From NCBI RefSeq assembly GCF_932526225.1, contig NC_064047.1, positions 14,483,121 to 14,543,120 on the forward strand: 60,000 bases of DNA, in the 5' to 3' direction. The notes below the pieces were generated by a model that searched no databases, was not told where the DNA came from, and saw only the letters and a list, made by a program, of their open reading frames with translations. The first letter of the stretch is position 1; each line of letters begins with the position of its first letter. Source of the stretch: Nematostella vectensis. Taxonomy: Eukaryota; Cnidaria; Anthozoa; Actiniaria; Edwardsiidae. The position numbers and the translations under genes are program-made. Positions 22,500 to 34,202 of the stretch are shown here, piece after piece.

Positions 22500-25265
22500 C
22501 ATCTTCTTGGTGTTTCTATATCATGCCCCCCCCCGCAAATATCTTCTTGATGTTTCTATATCATGCCCCCCCCGCAAATATCGTCTTGATGTTTCTATAT
22601 CATGTCCCCCCAGAAAGTATCGTCTTGATGTTTTTATATCATGTCCCCCGCAGATATCGTCTTGATGTTTCTATATCATGCCCCCCGCAAATATCTTCTT
22701 GATGTTTCTATATCATGCCACCCTCGCAAATATCTTCTTGATGTTTCTATATCATGCCCCCCCCGCAAATATCGTCTTGATGTTTCTATATCATGCCCCC
22801 CCCGCAAATATCGTCTTGATGTTTCTATATCATGTCCCCCCAGAAAGTATCGTCTTGATGTTTTTATATCATGTCCCCCGCAAATATCGTCTTGATGTTT
22901 CTATATCATGCCCCCCCGCAAATATCTTCTTGATGTTTCTATATCATGCCCCCCCGCAAATATCGTCTAGATGTTTCTATATCATGCCCCCCCCCCGCAA
23001 ATATCGTCTTGATGTTTCTATATCATGTCCCCCCAGAAAGTATCGTCTTGATGTTTTTATATCATGTCCCCCGCAAATATCGTCTTGATGTTTCTATATC
23101 ATGCCCCCCCGCAAATATCTTCTTGATGTTTCTATATCATGCCACCCTCGCAAATATCTTCTTGATGTTTCTATATCATGCCCCCCCGCAAATATCGTCT
23201 TGATGTTTCTATATCATGCCCCCCCCCCCGCAAATATCGTCTTGATGTTTCTATATCATGTCCCCCCAGAAAGTATCGTCTTGATGTTTTTATATCATGT
23301 CCCCCGAAAATATCGTCTTGATGTTTCTATATCATGCCCCCCCGCAAATATCTTCTTGATGTTTCTATATCATGCCACCCTCGCAAATATCTTCTTGATG
23401 TTTCGATATCATGCCCCGCCCGCAAATATCTTCTTGATGTTTCTATATCATGTCCCCCGCAAATATCGTCTTGATGTATCTATATCATGCCCCCCCAGAA
23501 AGTATCGTCTTGATGTTTTTATATCATGTCCCCCGCAAATATCGTCTTGATGTTTCTATATCATGCCCCCCCCGCAAATATCTTCTTGATGTTTCTATAT
23601 CATGCCACCCTCGCAAATATCTTCTTGATGTTTCTATATCATGCCCCCCCGCAAATATCGTCTTGATGTTTCTATATCATGCCCCCCCCGCAAATATCGT
23701 CTTGATGTTTCTATATCATGTCCCCCCAGAAAGTATCGTCTTGATGTTTTTATATCATGTCCCCCGCAAATATCGTCTTGATGTTTCTATATCATGCCCC
23801 CCCGCAAATATCTTCTTGATGTTTCTATATCATGCCCCCCCGCAAATATCGTCTAGATGTTTCTATATCATGCCCCCCCCCGCAAATATCGTCTTGATGT
23901 TTCTATATCATGTCCCCCCAGAAAGTATCGTCTTGATGTTTTTATATCATGTCCCCCGCAAATATCGTCTTGATGTTTCTATATCATGCCCCCCCGCAAA
24001 TATCTTCTTGATGTTTCTATATCATACCACCCTCGCAAATATCTTCTTGATGTTTCTATATCATGCCCCCCCGCAAATATCGTCTTGATGTTTCTATATC
24101 ATGCCCCCCCCCCGCAAATATCGTCTTGATGTTTCTATATCATGTCCCCCCAGAAAGTATCGTCTTGATGTTTTTATATCATGTCCCCCGCAAATATCGT
24201 CTTGATGTTTCTATATCATGCCACCCTCGCAAATATCTTCTTGATGTTTCGATATCATGCCCCGCCCGCAAATATCTTCTTGATGTTTCTATATCATGTC
24301 CCCCGCAAATATCGTCTTGATGTATCTATATCATGCCCCCCCAGAAAGTATCGTCTTGATGTTTTTATATCATGTCCCCCGCAAATATCGTCTTGATGTT
24401 TCTATATCATGCCCCCCCGCAAATATCTTCTTGATGTTTCTATATCATGCCACCCTCGCAAATATCTTCTTGATGTTTCTATATCATGCCCCCCCGCAAA
24501 TATCGTCTTGATGTTTCTATATCATGCCCCCCCCCCGCAAATATCGTCTTGATGTTTCTATATCATGTCCCCCCAGAAAGTATCGTCTTGATGTTTTTAT
24601 ATCATGTCCCCCGCAAATATCGTCTTGATGTTTCTATATCATGCCCCCCCGCAAATATCTTCTTGATGTTTCTATATCATGCCCCCCCGCAAATATCGTC
24701 TAGATGTTTCTATATCATGCCCCCCCCCCGCAAATATCGTCTTGATGTTTCTATATCATGTCCCCCCAGAAAGTATCGTCTTGATGTTTTTATATCATGT
24801 CCCCCGCAAATATCGTCTTGATGTTTCTATATCATGCCCCCCGCAAATATCTTCTTGATGTTTCTATATCATGCCACCCTCGCAAATATCTTCTTGATGT
24901 TTCTATATCATGCCCCCCCCCGCAAATATCGTCTTGATGTTTCTATATCATGCCCCCCGCAAATATCGTCTTGATGCTTTTATATCATGCCCCCCCGCAA
25001 ATATCTTCTTGATGTTTCTATATCATGCTCCCCCCCCGCAAATATCGTCTTGATGTTTCTATATCATGCCCCCCCGCAAATATCTTCTTGATGTTTCTAT
25101 ATCATGTCCCCCGGCAAATATCTTCTTGATGTTTCTATATCATGCCCCTCCCCAGAAAATATCTTCTTGATGTTTCTATATCATGCCCCTCCCCCGGAAA
25201 TATCTTCTTGATGTTTCTATATCATGTCCCCCCCGCAAATATCGTCTTAATATTTCTGTATCGCC
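22500..25265. repeat. ~38-bp C-run minisatellite with higher-order structure
   Basis: The basic unit has the landmarks gcaaatatcgtcttgatg, tttctatatcatg and a run of 5-9 C. Variant units (cagaaagtatcgtc, ccaccctcgc, gtctagatg, tttcgatatc) recur in the same order, and several are spaced 847 bp apart (for example 23399 and 24246), so multi-unit blocks have been duplicated. The long plus-strand ORFs inside it are frames of the repeat, not genes. Confidence 0.97.
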
Positions 25266-25601
25266 CCCTCCCCAATATTTCGAAGATGCCTAAGGGCATA
25301 TCTGCATCATCGATAATTGGGTTGAAAAGAAAAGGATAAATACACATTGCGGCTCTATATATCAAGTTGGTTTTAATTTTCGTCAAGATAAAATAATGAA
25401 AACTTCATGTTTCAATTATTTCAGTACATAGTACATAGAGTACATAGACACTCTGTGTATGGCTTTTTGTCCAGACTTTTTTATACATATAAATATATGC
25501 ACACTTTGTACAGGATTTGTTATTTTATATAAAGATCTAAAAAAGTTGACGATTTCAGACAAAAAAAACGACAAAAATTCAACAATAAAGATTTCTTAGA
25601 T

Positions 25602-27182
25602 CTATAATATGACTTCTTCAATATCATCCTCTAGGGTGTCATTTAGTGCGTTCCCCACAGCTCTCGTCTCGGCCCCCTGTCCGAAACCCTGTATTTTTTT
25701 TCTCCTCGGCAACAAGCTATCGTCCTCTTTCTTACTAGCCACACTGACTTTATTCTCCCAAGGATAACTGCCCTTTGCAACCTTAGGGGTTGGACCAGAA
25801 ATCCCGTCATTTCCGAATAAAGGTTCATCGTTCTTATCGGGTTTGCCGTCGCTGAAGAGATCGTCACCGAACGCTGCCGTCCGATTTGTCGCTTCCCCTC
25901 GAGGTCTCCTCGGCTGTCTCCGAACAGCGCCGAAGATATCATCGGTATCATCTCGCTGCGACTTTGGTTCCTTATTAGGTTTGTTTGCAAAGGTTGGCTG
26001 GTACCCACCGAATACTGGATCATCTTTTTCTACCGAAGCCTCCTTAGCTAGTTTGTCTCGACCAAAGTCTAGACCACTCGTTCTCCTAGCGGGCTTGCTC
26101 GGTTCGCTAGCAAACGATGGGTTATAAGCTGGCTCCTCTCGTCTTCCCAGTGAAGGTTTATAAGAACCGAAACTCAAGTCGTCATCTTGGACGCTTTTCT
26201 TACTACTTGATAACCGGAAGTGCTGTTCGGAAGGGTGAGCAGGCAGCCCATGATGCAAGTTCTGAACACTTTCTTTAAAATCGTAAGAAACACTGTGTTT
26301 GGACCGAGTGGAACTTGCACCGGACATTTTCCGATTGTTTTCGGTTAATAGTTCGTTTTCATTTTTTTTCTTTGGCTCTTCCGGAGGCTTGGGTTTATCT
26401 ATAGATCCCTGGAGGAATATCGGTGTTTTCTTCGGTTTGGTTTGTTTTGATGAGAAGTCAAGCCCCTCGTCGATGATGCCGTTTGGTTTCTGCTGATTAT
26501 CGATAGCTCGCATTCTTGCAAGAAGGAGGTCCTTTTTTCTGCGTGCTTCATCATCCTCCTCGAACTTTCGTTCTGCTTGCTCCTTTTCCCTTCTTGTCCG
26601 CTCATCCTCCTCATCTTTCTGCTTTCTAAGTCTCGCTTCCTCTTCCTCTCTAATTTTCCTTTCCGCCTCCCGTTTTCTCTCCGCATCCCTACGCTCTTCC
26701 TCTTCTCTTTTCATCAGCGCTTCCTCTTCCTCCCTCCTCTGCGCCTCCTCCTTCTCTCTTCTGGTCCTCTCTTCCTCTTCTCGCCGTCTCTGTTCCTCTA
26801 GCCTTCTCGCCTCTTCTCGCTGTCTGCGTAGCTCAAGACTTCCGCTATCGTCCACATCTTTCCCATCAGACCTCACGGTTTCCTTATCACTACTGCGCAT
26901 GCTCGGTACTTCAGTGGCAACAGACGCCGTATCGCTAGGTGCATGAGTCATGAAGAAGGATTTTGGCTTGTGTTCGGAACGGTCCGACAACATTTCGTTT
27001 TCCTCGAGAATACTATGTACGTTGTTCGGCTTACGTTCGGCGCAGTTCGTCAATCTTTCGTGATCAGCCACTGTTTGTGGGGCCTCTGAGCTAGCAGGGA
27101 GCGCCAAAATTTCTCCTTTTTTCTTCCCACGCTGTATTTGCTGATGATAAATATTTGTCTGTTCTAGCTGTTTTTCTTTCTC
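25602..27182 (-). CDS. LCA5: LCA5 exon 4 (charged helix and C-terminal tail)
   Basis: It begins after ctgttttcacag in phase 0 with EKEKQLEQTNIY. It contains a long REEEER/RREKE helix (about 26820-26520), then the SFGSYKPS and NPSF motifs and the EDDIEEV end. Antisense ORFs here are shadows of the charged helix. Confidence 0.9.
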   Translation of the reverse strand, partial: EKEKQLEQTNIYHQQIQRGKKKGEILALPASSEAPQTVADHERLTNCAERKPNNVHSILEENEMLSDRSEHKPKSFFMTHAPSDTASVATEVPSMRSSDKETVRSDGKDVDDSGSLELRRQREEARRLEEQRRREEEERTRREKEEAQRREEEEALMKREEEERRDAERKREAERKIREEEEARLRKQKDEEDERTRREKEQAERKFEEDDEARRKKDLLLARMRAIDNQQKPNGIIDEGLDFSSKQTKPKKTPIFLQGSIDKPKPPEEPKKKNENELLTENNRKMSGASSTRSKHSVSYDFKESVQNLHHGLPAHPSEQHFRLSSSKKSVQDDDLSFGSYKPSLGRREEPAYNPSFASEPSKPARRTSGLDFGRDKLAKEASVEKDDPVFGGYQPTFANKPNKEPKSQRDDTDDIFGAVRRQPRRPRGEATNRTAAFGDDLFSDGKPDKNDEPLFGNDGISGPTPKVAKGSYPWENKVSVASKKEDDSLLPRRKKIQGFGQGAETRAVGNALNDTLEDDIEEVIL

Positions 27183-30100
27183 CTGTGAAAACAGAGAAGA
27201 AAAACTATTTACAGTCTGCAAACGATGCTATCATTAATTATGAATGACTGAAAGCCTTTATGTTGCCTACGACACCAAAAATTAAAATCAATAAGAACAG
27301 ACTGTCAGAAGAATGGAATATCTAAAAAAAATTCACGGATATGAAAATTGGCAATTTTAAAATTTTGCATTTGTATTATTTTCTTTTCCTCTACGAGTGT
27401 TTAAATATATTGCAAATAATAAGTTTTCTCCATTTATACACAAAAAAGTTTGTAGAAAAGGAATCAATTAGAAAATACTGCAAAGTGAAATACAAAGTAA
27501 ATAAAATTGACGCTTTTCAATTGAAATGCATGAACTTCGGTTTAAAAATATCTATTGTCGTCTTTTAATTAACGAGAGAAGCGAAACACTACTAAGATTT
27601 ACACAAATTTCCATTTGCAGCACAATTATTGAAAGACGACGGGGTAAAATATATATTCTTACAGGTCTTTAACATTTTAAATCGTTCGCGAAAAAGAAAA
27701 AAAATGTCGTTCAAAAGTAAAATCAACTGGAAGGTCAGAGTGGCTTATTCCACACAGGTAATCGACCAAAGACTTCTAGAGAAGATGATTTATACCGTTC
27801 CGTATAAAAAGATTAATAATTATTTACAGAATGGAAAACGAATAATTATAAGCTTTAAGTTTTAAAAAACTTGATAATTACAGGGTTGAACTGGTACGTT
27901 TAACGACTCGGTTTGAAGGAGGAGGAAGGGGTAATACTCCAAACTACTCTGTTTTCACAGTCTGCAGCTTTGCAAGTCTTACCACCTAGTTATTCTACAG
28001 CTTGTCTGTAGTCTTTCTAGTCCTACCACCTAGTTATTGTATAGCTTGTCTGTAGTCTTTTTAGTCCTACCACCTAGTTATTCTACAGCTTGTCTGTAGT
28101 CTTTCTAGTCCTACCACCTAGTTATTGTATAGCTTGTCTGTAGTCTTTCTAGTCCTACCACCTAGTTATTCTACAGCTTGTCTGTAGTCTTTCTAGTCCT
28201 ACCACCTAGTTATTGTATAGCTTGTCTGTAGTCTTTCTAGTCCTACCACCTAGTTATTGTATAGCTTGTCTGTAGTCTTTCTAGTCAGACCACCTAGTTA
28301 TTCTACAGCTTGTCTGTAGTCTCTCTAGTCATACCACCTAGTTATTGTATAGCTTGTCTGTAGTCTTTCTAGTCCTACCACCTAGTTATTGTATAGCTTG
28401 TCTGTAGTCTTTCTAGTCAGACCACCTAGTTATTCTACAGCTTGTCTGTAGTCTCTCTAGTCATACCACCTAGTTATTGTATAGCTTGTCTGTAGTCTTT
28501 CTAGTCCTACCACCTAGTTATTGTATAGCTTGTCTGTAGTCTTTCTAGTCAGACCACCTAGTTATTCTACAGCTTGTCTGTAGTCTCTCTAGTCATACCA
28601 CCTAGTTATTGTATAGCTTGTCTGTAGTCTTTCTAGTCCTACCACCTAGTTATTGTATAGCTTGTCTGTAGTTTTTCTAGTCAGACCACCTAGTTATTCT
28701 ACAGCTTGTAGAATATACTTATTGTATAGTATATTATACTTATTCTATAGCGTACCAAGGGAAGCACCCACCTGGAGTTTCTGTCTCAGCGCTGCAAAAT
28801 CGTCCTGGACTTTTTTGAGCTCCTCCTTGGCGTTTTTGTACCGGTTACGGTGTTCCTTGAGCTCTCTCTGTCTTGCCTTTTCTGACATATTGATGGTCTT
28901 TTGCAACTCCTAGTGAACACATTAAGGAAAGAATAAAATGTAAGAAATATTTGCATATGTATATAACACACTTGTTACAGTAAATACAGTATATTAGGAA
29001 TGAGTTTCCTAACAATAAATGGTTTAGGTTTATTAAAAACTTGGCAATTCACGAATTCATATTTTTCTCAATTAAGAGAATGGAAAGGTACAACAAAACA
29101 CATATCTATCCATCTATCACATTTATCTTCGATGACAAAAATAGAGTATGTAAAAAAACGTCACAACACCTGACAAAGGAGGAGTTTTCTTATTTGAAGC
29201 TTAAGATTTCTAATTTCCTTAGATGTCTGCATATATTAACAAAAAATATCCTTGCATGGAAATTAATCAAACCTCTTGCATATAATATAGATCAAGGTTA
29301 AAACAGTTTTCAAAACAACAAATAAAAGCAAACAACCCCAAATCCTTTATTCTAACTTGTCTGTATTTAACTATTATACACATTACTGTATTTAACTACT
29401 GTATGCATAGCAACAAGTAAATGATGGTCAAATAATTCTAAAAGCCTATCTTTGTTTTTACTTCACCCACTAAATTGGTCTATAAGAATACATGAAAAAA
29501 TCCAATTATTCAAATGTTGCTTCTACTCAATCTGCTATGAATAACAGTTAGATCACCATTGTTAATTTTCTATTTCCATTATGTGGACTTACCAAATAAA
29601 AAGCTTCTTCAAGATTGTATAGAAAGCCAGAAGGTTGGGTGGGAAATAGATTTTATATCAAGGCTACAATTTATTATCAGGAATTAGTAAATATTTGAAA
29701 GTCTGTTAGCAATACAGACTTGATCTGGATTTGGACAACTGATAACTCAAAGTACACATACAGTATTCCACCCTGCTAACTCAAAATTCCCTCTCCTTAT
29801 GTATTCCTCAATATTAGAATGACTTTACTGCATTATTTATCCCAGTTTTTTTTTTTATTTTTGAGACCAGTACTGTAGTACTTGTGTTACTCTAGACTAG
29901 TACTGTAGTACTTGTGTTACTCTAGACTAGTACTGTAGTACTTGTGTTACTCTAGACTAGTACTGTAGTACTTGTGTTACTCTAGACCAGTACTGTAGTA
30001 CTTGTGTTAGTCTAGACTAGTACTGTAGTACTTGTGTTACTCTAGACCAGTACTGTAGTACTTGTGTTACTCTAGACCAGTACTGTAGTACTTGTGTTAC

Positions 30101-32918
30101 TCTAGACTAGTACTGTAGTACTTGTGTTACTCTAGACCAGTACTGTAGTACTTGTGTTACTCTAGACTAGTACTGTAGTACTTGTGTTACTCTAGACCAG
30201 TACTGTAGTACTTGTGTTACTCTAGACCAGTACTGTAGTACTTGTGTTACTCTAGACTAGTACTGTAGTACTTGTGTTACTCTAGACCAGTACTGTAGTA
30301 CTTGTGTTACTCTAGACCAGTACTGTAGTACTTGTGTTACTCTAGACCAGTACTGTAGTACTTGTCTTACTCTAGACTAGTACTGTAGTACTTGTGTTAC
30401 TCTAGACTAGTACTGTAGTACTTGTGTTACTCTAGACCAGTACTGTAGTACTTGTGTTACTCTAGACCAGTACTGTAGTACTTGTGTTACTCTAGACCAG
30501 TACTGTAGTACTTGTGTTACTCTAGACCAGTACTGTAGTACTTGTGTTACTCTAGACTAGTACTGTAGTACTTGTGTTACTCTAGACCAGTACTGTAGTA
30601 CTTGTGTTACTCTAGACTAGTACTGTAGTACTTGTGTTACTCTAGACTAGTACTGTAGTACTTGTGTTACTCTAGACTAGTACTGTAGTACTTGTGTTAC
30701 TCTAGACTAGTACTGTAGGACTTGTGTTACTCTAGACCAGTACTGTAGGACTTGTGTTACTCTAGACCAGTACTGTAGTACTTGTGTTACTCTAGACTAG
30801 TACTGTAGTACTTGTGTTACTCTAGACCAGTACTGTAGTACTTGTGTTACTCTAGACCAGTACTTAGGGCACGTCTAGTTTCTTTTAATATTTCTTTGCC
30901 GAAATGATTGATTGTGTGTCCTGCATTGCACCCACATATGACAACAATGGGATATACAGCCCCTATTGTACCCACATATGACAACAATGGGATATACGGC
31001 TCCTATTGTACCCACATATGACAACAATGGGATATACGGCCCCTATTGTACCCACATGTGACAACAATGGGATATACGGCCCCTATTGCACCCACATATG
31101 ACAACAATGGAATATACGGCCCCTATTGTACCCACATATGACAACAATGGGATATACTTACAGATATCTTTTTATCCTTAGCAGCCATTTCCTGTTCAAC
31201 TCTTTCCAGTCTTTGAGCTAATTTTTCACGCTCTTCAAGTTTCTTATTATTAGCCAGCTGCTTGAAGTGGCTGAGTTTGTCCCGTAATATATTAATCTCT
31301 GCGTCATGGTCATGTGCTTCTTTCTCTTTTCTGATCAAATCCTGCTTGTTGCGCTTCAAGCGCTCGCGAAGTGTCCTCATTTCAGCACTGTGTCGCTGCA
31401 GTAGCATGGGTAAAGCTGCTTCTTCTTGATCAACATGTCGTAAATCTCTCTCCTGTCTCATGTTTACTTTCTTAAGCATTCTGTTCTCCTTGCGAAGATC
31501 ATCAACCTCTTGCTGAAGTTCTTCAACTGTGTTGTGGAGTTTGGTCACCCTTTTCCTGTTAGCAGAGAGTGCTCGCTGTACAACAGTTGACACTTGCAAA
31601 GGTTGTGAGTCGGCTGATAGAGATTTCTTATTCTTTGTTTTTTGTTTTGTTTGTGCTGTAAATCAAAAAGAATACATCAAAAAAAGGCTTATGAAATAAA
31701 CATACACACAGGCTTAACTTAACTAAATGCAGGCCTTGTTAGCCTGGAAAAAAAACAACTAAACTCTCACAAATACAAGGTACAGTAGTGTCAAATACAG
31801 TAATAAACATTTGCACTGAAATATGTGTCCAAAATTCTTGAAAACAACAACAAAAACTTGGAGATGCTACACAAAACATCCCCATACAGACCTCTGTAGA
31901 CGTACAGTTGTAGGCAATGAAAAATATTGATGTATAGCTCTACATATTGCCTTGCTTTGGAAAAATAATAACCTATTTTAGTGCTTATATTACTTATTTT
32001 CTAGGATAAACAGATGTGTTTGTTAACCGTCCAGTTTAGTTTCTATCGTGTTAATGGGTGTGTTTATAAAACAAGTGGAATTACCAGCAGGAAGGTGGTT
32101 GTGCTTCAGTTAACTAAACCTGAGGGAAAGACCTCTCTACAACAAATAACTAAATACCCTTAATGGTCAGAAAAAATGTCTACCAAAATAAAGATACATA
32201 TATTTACAATTTTTTTAATACAAGTCCAGTGACGTCTATATTTCTCATTTCTTCACAAATTAAAAAATAGGAATTCTTCGCAACATCGCACAACATTTCC
32301 CCACCTCTGTTTCACCCTGACAATTTGGTTACTTTTTCAAATAATACTGAAGTATCTTTGATACTGGTAGATCATTGAAATTTGTGTAAATATTGACAAG
32401 ATTTTTTATCTCTTATTAAATTATTGTGACAAGTAGCGTAGCCTGTAGCTATGCACACCAAACAGAAAAGCCTCTCGCGTTTTAGTCCTAATTGTGGTCG
32501 TTTTACCTCTGCTAGCTCCATACGAGCTCCGATAAGACGCCAGCGAGTCTCTTCGTGATTTAGCGGCATGAGTGTTTCGCTTAGTCCTTGGTGGACTTGG
32601 GGTATAATTCGTGATACTCTCATTTCGACTGAAGCCTTTGCGCGTACGGCGTGTGGTTATCGAACCGCTTCTCTGCGGTGTTGGAGTATCGAAATCGTCC
32701 TCATAACTATCGTAATCGTCCGAATAACGCGAAGCCATATCTTCCTTAGTATCCAACAGTTCCTTCCTAGTCGATAAAGGCAACGTAGGTTTTATACTCA
32801 TAGATTTTTTAGTAGTTATCGCTCCATTCTCCTCGAGGTAAAATTCCTTGTCATCTGCGAGATCGAAGCCCGAATCAAAGCCGATCTTTCCAAGTGAATT
32901 CTGAAGTTCTACGGTCAT
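25602..32918 (-). CDS. LCA5: Lebercilin orthologue, four exons
   Basis: The predicted exons are 32918-32507, 31655-31162, 28909-28772 and 27182-25602, all with GT/AG junctions. The lengths (412, 494, 138, 1581 nt) sum to 875 codons with matching phases, ending in TAG. The product would be 874 residues: a disordered N-terminus, a central coiled-coil lebercilin domain (from VVQRALSANRKRVTKLHN through exon 3), a charged E/R/K helix, and a low-complexity tail. Conserved tail landmarks are NLHHGLPA, LSFGSYKPS and a C-terminal EDDIEEV, which match my recollection of vertebrate LCA5 and LCA5L. The family sits at the ciliary base and axoneme and supports intraflagellar transport; human LCA5 loss causes Leber congenital amaurosis. 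No breaks are seen. Confidence 0.9.
27183..27958. other. LCA5 intron 3, unique part
   Basis: AT-rich intron sequence; short plus-strand ORFs at 27341-27865 lack domain signal and look like chance. Confidence 0.5.
27959..28712. repeat. 44-bp minisatellite in LCA5 intron 3
   Basis: About 17 units carry accacctagttattgtatag or the ctacag variant, then cttgtctgtagtcttt. Three variants (cctaccacc, cagaccacc, cataccacc) cycle, giving a 132-bp higher-order period. The array ends about 60 bp from the exon 3 donor. Confidence 0.95.
28772..28909 (-). CDS. LCA5: LCA5 exon 3 (coiled coil)
   Basis: This 138-nt, phase 0-0 exon encodes 46 residues from ELQKTINMSEKARQ to AALRQKLQ, a continuous heptad-bearing helix that extends the lebercilin domain. 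The acceptor is cactag and the donor gtgggt. Confidence 0.85.
28913..29866. other. LCA5 intron 2, unique part
   Basis: AT-rich intron sequence with no further feature recognised; the small ORF at 29041-29301 has no support. Confidence 0.45.
29867..30864. repeat. 30-bp minisatellite in LCA5 intron 2, ~33 copies
   Basis: The unit is exactly 30 bp and nearly invariant: agtactgtagtacttgtg then ttactctagac(t/c). Each unit holds the near-palindrome agtactgtagtact, so a single strand could form serial small hairpins. The homogeneity suggests recent expansion. Confidence 0.97.
30926..31160. repeat. 40-bp minisatellite abutting the LCA5 exon 2 donor
   Basis: Six units of cccacatatgacaacaatgg plus gatatacggcccctattgta are present. 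The last unit changes after gatatac directly into the splice donor (GTAAGTATATCCC on the coding strand), so the donor lies on the array's edge. Confidence 0.93.
31162..31655 (-). CDS. LCA5: LCA5 exon 2 (core of the lebercilin domain)
   Basis: It follows a tttgatttacag acceptor and ends at TCT|GTAAGT. After a basic leader (KQKTKNKKS) the exon is a long coiled coil with VTKLHNTVEELQQEV, LPMLLQRHSAEMRTLRERL and LEEREKLAQRLERVE, the family's most conserved part. Confidence 0.9.
31656..32506. other. LCA5 intron 1
   Basis: Intron between exons 1 and 2, AT-rich, no other feature recognised. Confidence 0.6.
32507..32918 (-). CDS. LCA5: LCA5 exon 1 (start codon, disordered N-terminus)
   Basis: It starts MTVELQNSLGKIGFDSG. 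It is acidic in the middle (YSDDYDSYEDDFD) and then Ser/Arg-rich, as in the family's N-terminus. The donor is GCTAGCAGAG|GTAAAA; the leftover G joins CA of exon 2. Confidence 0.82.
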
Positions 32919-33650
32919 AACAACAAACTAGAGGACTAAATACATAAGGAGTAAACGCCTTAGATGCTATTACGAGCAATCAAGATGAAATAAGGACTAC
33001 TTGCAGTTGGTACGTTCGAATAGAAACATGGCGTTTTTGTCTAATATTCCACAGTGAGCTGTGTTTGTGACGTCATAGGCTTGTTGTCAAAAACAGCTGA
33101 ACATAGCAACGCGCACGAACGCCGCTGACCGAAAAGCAAAACACCGTCTGCGCGGGAATTGCTAATTCGGAAGAGAAGTGGGAGGTTTGTGTTTTCTTGT
33201 GAAGGATTTTCTTTTGAAGAAGTACGGCTTCTGTGGGGGGGTAGAACTTTTTAAGGGAAAAAGGAAGAATTTTCTTTGAAGAAAAAAGGTAGAAATTTTA
33301 TTTAAGAAAAAAAACCCTTTCAATTTATTATTTGGGACATCGGACCAGAGTCAGAAAATATATTCATATACGGGGCCTACTAACGGCTTTGTTTTCTCTC
33401 TTTTTATGTCTGTTTTTGCGGCGCCACTTTTTTTATTCAACTCAAAACGTCGAGGAGCTCGATTTGTCTTCGAACCTTTGCAAAAATAAGGAAATTTACT
33501 CTTCATAATTTTTTATAATCATCACAAAAGCCGTAAATTTTATATTATTTATTGCAACAAAATCTACACCGAAACATTCATTGTATCGGTATTTGTTAAA
33601 AGACGAGTAATAAACACCTCGACATTCATAATGACATTTCATAAGAAAAA
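32919..33650. other. LCA5 upstream region
   Basis: This stretch would hold the 5' UTR and promoter of LCA5; no specific site is supported. Confidence 0.35.
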
Positions 33651-33651
33651 C

Positions 33652-33783
33652 TACCTGGCGCCGGTTCCTAGAAAGCAGGTTAGCACTAACCATAAATACG
33701 TCTATCTCGACTTTTGATTGGATAAAAATGGCTTTTATCCCTGGGTTAGCGTTAACCTGCTTTCTAGGAACCCGGCCCTGGCT
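33652..33783. mobile_element. Short foldback (MITE-like) element
   Basis: An inverted repeat of ~38 bp (arms 33654-33692 and 33741-33781, sharing ggttcctagaaagcaggtta) encloses ~50 bp. TA dinucleotides lie just outside each end, as expected of a Tc1/mariner-type non-autonomous element. It has no coding capacity. Confidence 0.65.
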
Positions 33784-34202
33784 ATTAAATAAAACAGTAA
33801 TCAGAGGTTAACATTACGATTCGTACACAAGTGAAGAGGGCAAAAGACGAAAGCGTTTTTGTTTAAGCGTATAGTTGTTAACCCATACAGAGAGAGGAAA
33901 GACTTTACCAACTCACCAGGCGGTATCACACTCTTAATGCACTTTTAGCTGATATGGAATCGGGCTGTGCTATTTTTAAATGGGCACTTACACTTTTGTA
34001 CTCAGAAAATTTAAAACACGAAAGATTGTTTAACAAAGAAAGGTTAAATATGTTTGTGCTCTAACGACATCTTCATCGTCGCTAGGGGATGGAATTTATT
34101 TATATTGCATAACGCTGAGGGTAATTTTGAGATTTTATATACTGATACGCTGGACACCCACCCGCCAAGAATCCCTCACTGAGTCCTTCGTCACTTATAA
34201 GG
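33784..34202. other. Spacer; possible short terminal exon of the upstream minus-strand gene
   Basis: On the minus strand, a cccctag acceptor at 34082-34083 followed by 38 nt to a TAA (34081-34044) would be in phase with the exon ending at 34890. It would add only 12 residues (ATMKMSLEHKHI). The polypyrimidine tract is weak, so this is tentative. Confidence 0.2.

Noticed and set aside
22500-25265. CRISPR-like array
   Set aside because: The units are contiguous with no unique spacers, and the DNA is eukaryotic; it is a minisatellite.
22641-25339. Long plus-strand ORFs rich in ISCPPRKY/MFLYH repeats
   Set aside because: They are frames through the 38-bp minisatellite; several overlapping frames are equally open and none has independent support.
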